A stretch of 64,000 nt of DNA, from contig CANEUH010000007.1 in NCBI GenBank assembly GCA_947441615.1, positions 62,001 through 126,000 on the forward strand, in the 5' to 3' direction. This DNA comes from Bacteriovoracaceae bacterium (GTDB lineage Bacteria > Bdellovibrionota > Bacteriovoracia > Bacteriovoracales > Bacteriovoracaceae). Under the pieces are notes generated by a model. That model was not told where the DNA came from. It did not search any database and saw nothing but the letters and a program-made list of their open reading frames with translations. Below are positions 61,313 through 64,000 of the stretch, piece by piece. Both the position numbers and the translations under genes were made by a program. Position 1 is the first letter of the stretch. Each line of letters opens with the position of its first letter.

Positions 61313-63812
61313 TCCTAGTTTGGCGGAAGAGCTGCCTTACTGGGATTTTTTTGAAGATCCAAAAGCTCATGCCATTCTGAGTGATGGCTCGTTGGTAGGT
61401 GGAATTGAGCTTCAGTTGCTTGATATCGAATGTCTTGATGAGCGGGACATTAATCATTTCACTATGGGAATTCGATCAGCACTCAATTCAATTTCTGAGG
61501 GGGTATGTGTCCAATTTCATTTAACAGTCGGTTCAGATTTTGGGGATCTGATTGATAAGCATGTAAATGGTAAGCGAAGAGATCTTCACCCACTTGTAAA
61601 AAAGATTGCTGATTACAGAGAAACTTCACTGTTAAATTCCCTTTATGCTGGGGATCTGTATAAGCCGTCACTAAGGATTTTTGTTCGCACACCAATGCAA
61701 ATGATAAAAAAACCGGGATTTTTAAAGAAGAAAGAAAGCTTTTCAATTCTTGCATCTGAAAACTATCAAGAGACTCTTGAATTACTTGGGCAGAATCTTG
61801 AAGCGTTAAGTTCTTCTTTTAGTTCCTTAGGCTTGAAGGTAACCGCACTTGGTAAAGCTCAGTTGATTGACCAAGTTTATTCTTTCATGAATCCAAAAAG
61901 AGTAAAAACTGAAGCTTCACCAAAGCTTATCAATTACAGCGAAGATGACTTAGACAGTACAATTATCCATGAGGAAGCCTGGTTGGCATCTCAGTCTGCT
62001 AGAGAACAACTTGTTTTTGGAGATCTTGTACTGGGCTTTGAGCAATTTACCTTGAACTCATTTTTTCATAAAGTGATAACACTCAAGACTCTTCCTGAAA
62101 TGACTTTCTCCGGCCAGCTGGCAAATTTTCTGAGATTGCCTTTTCACTACGATTTATTTCTTTCCTTTGAAGTACCACCCCAAGCTTCAGAGATGTCGAA
62201 ATTGAATCAAAAGAGGAAAATGGCGCATTCATTAGCTGCTACTCAAGGAAACAAAGCAAGTGATCTTGAAAGCGAGACAAAGCTATCTTCCACTGAAGAA
62301 CTAATCCGCGAACTCTTAAGCACCGGACAGCGTATTTACGCGGCTCAAATGACTATCATTCTAAAGGCCCCAGCTACCAATGAAGGAACTAAAACCCTTA
62401 ATAGGCAAACAAGGGAAGTACTTTCCAGATTTAGATCTTTACAGGGTGCCGAGGGACTAGAAGAAACTGTTGGGGCTTGGAAAATTGCCAAAGGGAATTT
62501 ACCTGTGGCCCCAATTTCACTCGAGAGAGCTAGGAAAATGAAGACAAATAACCTGGCTGACTTTCTACCCATTTATGGATCTAGAGAAGGAGACCTGGAG
62601 CCAGTAGTTATTTTCAGAAATCGCTTGAATGGTCTAGTGAGTTTCAATCCCTTTGATCCTGGGCTATCGAACTACAATGCTCTTGTCACAGGTTCCTCTG
62701 GTGCAGGGAAAAGTTTCTTGAATAACTGTATCCTGGCCCAAGAGCTGGCACGGGACCTAAGGGTTTTCATTATTGATATCGGTGGTTCTTACAAAAAGCT
62801 TACTGAATCACTAGATGGACAATATCTCGAAGTAAATATTACTGATGGTTATTGCTTGAACCCGTTTGACATTGCCGACATCGGAATTGGTCCTACAGAT
62901 CAAAAATTAAAATCTCTGCTCGCAATCGTAGAAAGTATGATTGTTGAAGATGACAGACCTAAGCTTCCGAAGCTGGAGAAGGTATTACTTGAAAAAGCTA
63001 TAACTGAGCTTTATCAAGAGAAGCAGAATTCTAATTCGATTCCAATCCTAACCGACTTAAGAGAAAAGCTGGCTAAATCTCCAGAAACATCGATGCAGCA
63101 AATTGCAAAATTACTGTACATGTGGACGGGTAATACCCCTTTTGGAAAATTGCTTGATGGAATGGGTTCTTTAAAAACAAATTCTTCAATCTGTACTTTT
63201 GACTTGAAGGGATTGTCATCTTACCCAGATCTTCAAAGTGTGATGATTTTAATTCTTACGGATTTCATTCTTAACCAAGTAGAAGGGGACCGTTCATGCA
63301 AAAAGCGAATCATTCTGGACGAAGCATGGGCATTACTTAAATCAAATGCAGCGGCAAGCTTCATGGAATATTGCGCGAGAACGTTAAGGAAATCAGGATC
63401 GGGAATTACATTTATCACTCAAGGAGTGGAAGAAATTGTAAGTAGTCCTATCGGGGCTGCGATTCTCAACAATACAGCTACAAAGTTCATCATGCTTCAA
63501 CGTGGAGACTCAGAAATCTTGAGAGATACTCTTAAACTAAATGATCAGGAGCTGAGTCTCATTTATTCTCTGGAGCAAAGGAAAGGGGAGTTTTCAGAAG
63601 GATTCATGATTGAAGGCGATCACAGACAAGTTGTTAGGATCTTTCCATCGCCCTTTGAATATTGGCTTTCAACCAGTGATGCAGCTGATAATAATCATTT
63701 GGACCAACTAAAACTTAAAGGCTTGAGTCTGTTAGAGGCCATTGAGGAAGCCGCAGCTAAGTATCCGAAAGGAATTTCTCAAGGGAAATCTCTGATAAAG
63801 GAGGTTCAGTGA
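61290..63812 (+). CDS. trbE: T4SS ATPase TrbE (VirB4-like)
   Basis: An 840-residue cytoplasmic/peripheral ATPase that energises mating-pair assembly. The CagE/TrbE/VirB N-terminal domain spans about 150-400. The ATPase domain has Walker A GSSGAGKS at 468-475, the FIIDIGGSYKKL segment, a Walker B in RIILDEAWALLKS (about 674-685), a SGSGITFITQG motif and NTATKFIMLQ. The length is typical of VirB4 homologues. It starts inside trbD (GAGAGGTACAA before the ATG) and is followed by trbJ with a four-base overlap. Confidence 0.93.
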   Translation: MLQKKQLDPSLAEELPYWDFFEDPKAHAILSDGSLVGGIELQLLDIECLDERDINHFTMGIRSALNSISEGVCVQFHLTVGSDFGDLIDKHVNGKRRDLHPLVKKIADYRETSLLNSLYAGDLYKPSLRIFVRTPMQMIKKPGFLKKKESFSILASENYQETLELLGQNLEALSSSFSSLGLKVTALGKAQLIDQVYSFMNPKRVKTEASPKLINYSEDDLDSTIIHEEAWLASQSAREQLVFGDLVLGFEQFTLNSFFHKVITLKTLPEMTFSGQLANFLRLPFHYDLFLSFEVPPQASEMSKLNQKRKMAHSLAATQGNKASDLESETKLSSTEELIRELLSTGQRIYAAQMTIILKAPATNEGTKTLNRQTREVLSRFRSLQGAEGLEETVGAWKIAKGNLPVAPISLERARKMKTNNLADFLPIYGSREGDLEPVVIFRNRLNGLVSFNPFDPGLSNYNALVTGSSGAGKSFLNNCILAQELARDLRVFIIDIGGSYKKLTESLDGQYLEVNITDGYCLNPFDIADIGIGPTDQKLKSLLAIVESMIVEDDRPKLPKLEKVLLEKAITELYQEKQNSNSIPILTDLREKLAKSPETSMQQIAKLLYMWTGNTPFGKLLDGMGSLKTNSSICTFDLKGLSSYPDLQSVMILILTDFILNQVEGDRSCKKRIILDEAWALLKSNAAASFMEYCARTLRKSGSGITFITQGVEEIVSSPIGAAILNNTATKFIMLQRGDSEILRDTLKLNDQELSLIYSLEQRKGEFSEGFMIEGDHRQVVRIFPSPFEYWLSTSDAADNNHLDQLKLKGLSLLEAIEEAAAKYPKGISQGKSLIKEVQ

Positions 63813-64000
63813 GAAATTTGCGTAAAGTTCTATTGACCATTATTTTAAGCTTTACCCTCATGATTCCAAAACCTGCGAAGGCAGACATGTTCGGAGGGGA
63901 TGTAGTGATTCTTGCAAAGATCTTGATCCAAACTATTCAGCAATTGCAGCAATTAAAAATGATCTTTGAAACAGGGAAAGATTCCTTGTCTTTAATGAGG
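63809..64000 (+). CDS. trbJ: TrbJ/VirB5-like exported protein, 5' part
   Basis: The frame starts at a GTG (63809) overlapping the trbE stop and preceded by AAGGAGG, and runs off the window end. A signal peptide (LLTIILSFTLMIPKPAKAD) is followed by DMFGGDVVILAKILIQTIQQ and a helix with repeated Gln, as in TrbJ. In trb operons trbJ follows trbE directly, which agrees. The rest lies beyond the window. Confidence 0.75.
   Translation, partial: MRNLRKVLLTIILSFTLMIPKPAKADMFGGDVVILAKILIQTIQQLQQLKMIFETGKDSLSLMR

Larger units (their letters stand above)
41942..64000 (+). mobile_element. Left part of an integrative and conjugative element inserted at ssrA
   Basis: Directly after the CCA end of ssrA the gene content changes to element-like cargo: XRE regulator and small genes, a heavy-metal efflux operon, DUF3703 and MepA genes, a sensory/sigma-54 regulatory operon, and from 59681 a mating-pair (trb) operon. 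The 3' end of ssrA is a common attB for tyrosine recombinases. The element runs past the window, so the integrase, relaxase, coupling protein and attR are not visible. The expected direct repeat is the last 20-odd bases of ssrA, including CCCACCACCTCCACCA, and only one copy is present here. The boundary is an inference from position and content. Confidence 0.75.

Noticed and set aside
1-64000. CRISPR arrays, insertion sequences, tRNA genes and rRNA genes
   Set aside because: Looked for regular repeat-spacer runs, transposase genes with terminal repeats, and cloverleaf or rRNA sequence; nothing convincing was found apart from tmRNA. A scan by eye can miss a tRNA.

Overview
The window is low-GC bacterial DNA, and its gene content points to a predatory or predator-related member of the Bdellovibrionota, probably on the Bacteriovorax side. 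The pointers are a TIGR02147-family regulator (a family known mainly from Bdellovibrio-like bacteria and Fibrobacter), many small lipoproteins and secreted proteins of unknown function, an sdhCAB operon with a single-subunit diheme-type cytochrome b, and many peptidoglycan- or envelope-directed proteins. The taxonomic placement is inference.

Positions 1-41508 are chromosomal backbone. In order they hold: the end of an SDR epimerase and an aldehyde dehydrogenase; a group III truncated haemoglobin pair; queE; a SprT-like/DUF2786 protein; a secreted protein with 18 regularly spaced cysteines; an FHA membrane protein; sdhCAB; a photolyase; a 1469-residue exported protein with a Fic motif and a C-terminal ADP-ribosyltransferase-like module, coupled to a small exported partner; a His-rich peptide next to an HvfC/BufC-like protein and an HMA metallochaperone; a fused trehalose-6-phosphate synthase/phosphatase divergent from a GH15 hydrolase; a NamZ-type muramidase; trxC-selO; and a five-gene operon (lipoprotein, TIGR02147 regulator, paralogous lipoprotein, ATP-grasp ligase, polyphosphate kinase 2). 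The backbone ends with pirin, a zinc-finger protein, a secreted protein and the tmRNA gene ssrA (41576-41941).

From the last base of ssrA to the window end lies the left part of an integrative and conjugative element. Its first block (42229-43038) is an XRE regulator with two small genes. The second (43141-53332) is a metal-resistance operon: CzcI-like peptide, HME-type RND pump, small periplasmic His-rich protein, TolC-family channel, lipoprotein, second TolC-like protein, exported protein, YHS-like lipoprotein and a Zn/Cd/Pb-type P-type ATPase. No membrane-fusion subunit is visible. DUF3703 and MepA genes follow on the minus strand.

The third block is the most striking. A translationally coupled minus-strand operon (59416 to 54617) encodes a sigma-54 activator/response regulator, a 66-residue DHp-like peptide, a SAM methyltransferase and a 7TM-type hybrid histidine kinase. 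Divergent from it, after 264 bases, a plus-strand operon of small proteins leads into trbC, trbD, trbE and trbJ of a mating-pair T4SS. The divergent region carries four related 12-bp dyads (starts 59457, 59477, 59527, 59548) and a sigma-54-like -24/-12 element at 59600. This suggests that the sensory operon switches conjugation on from upstream activator sites. The relaxase, integrase and right end of the element lie beyond the window.
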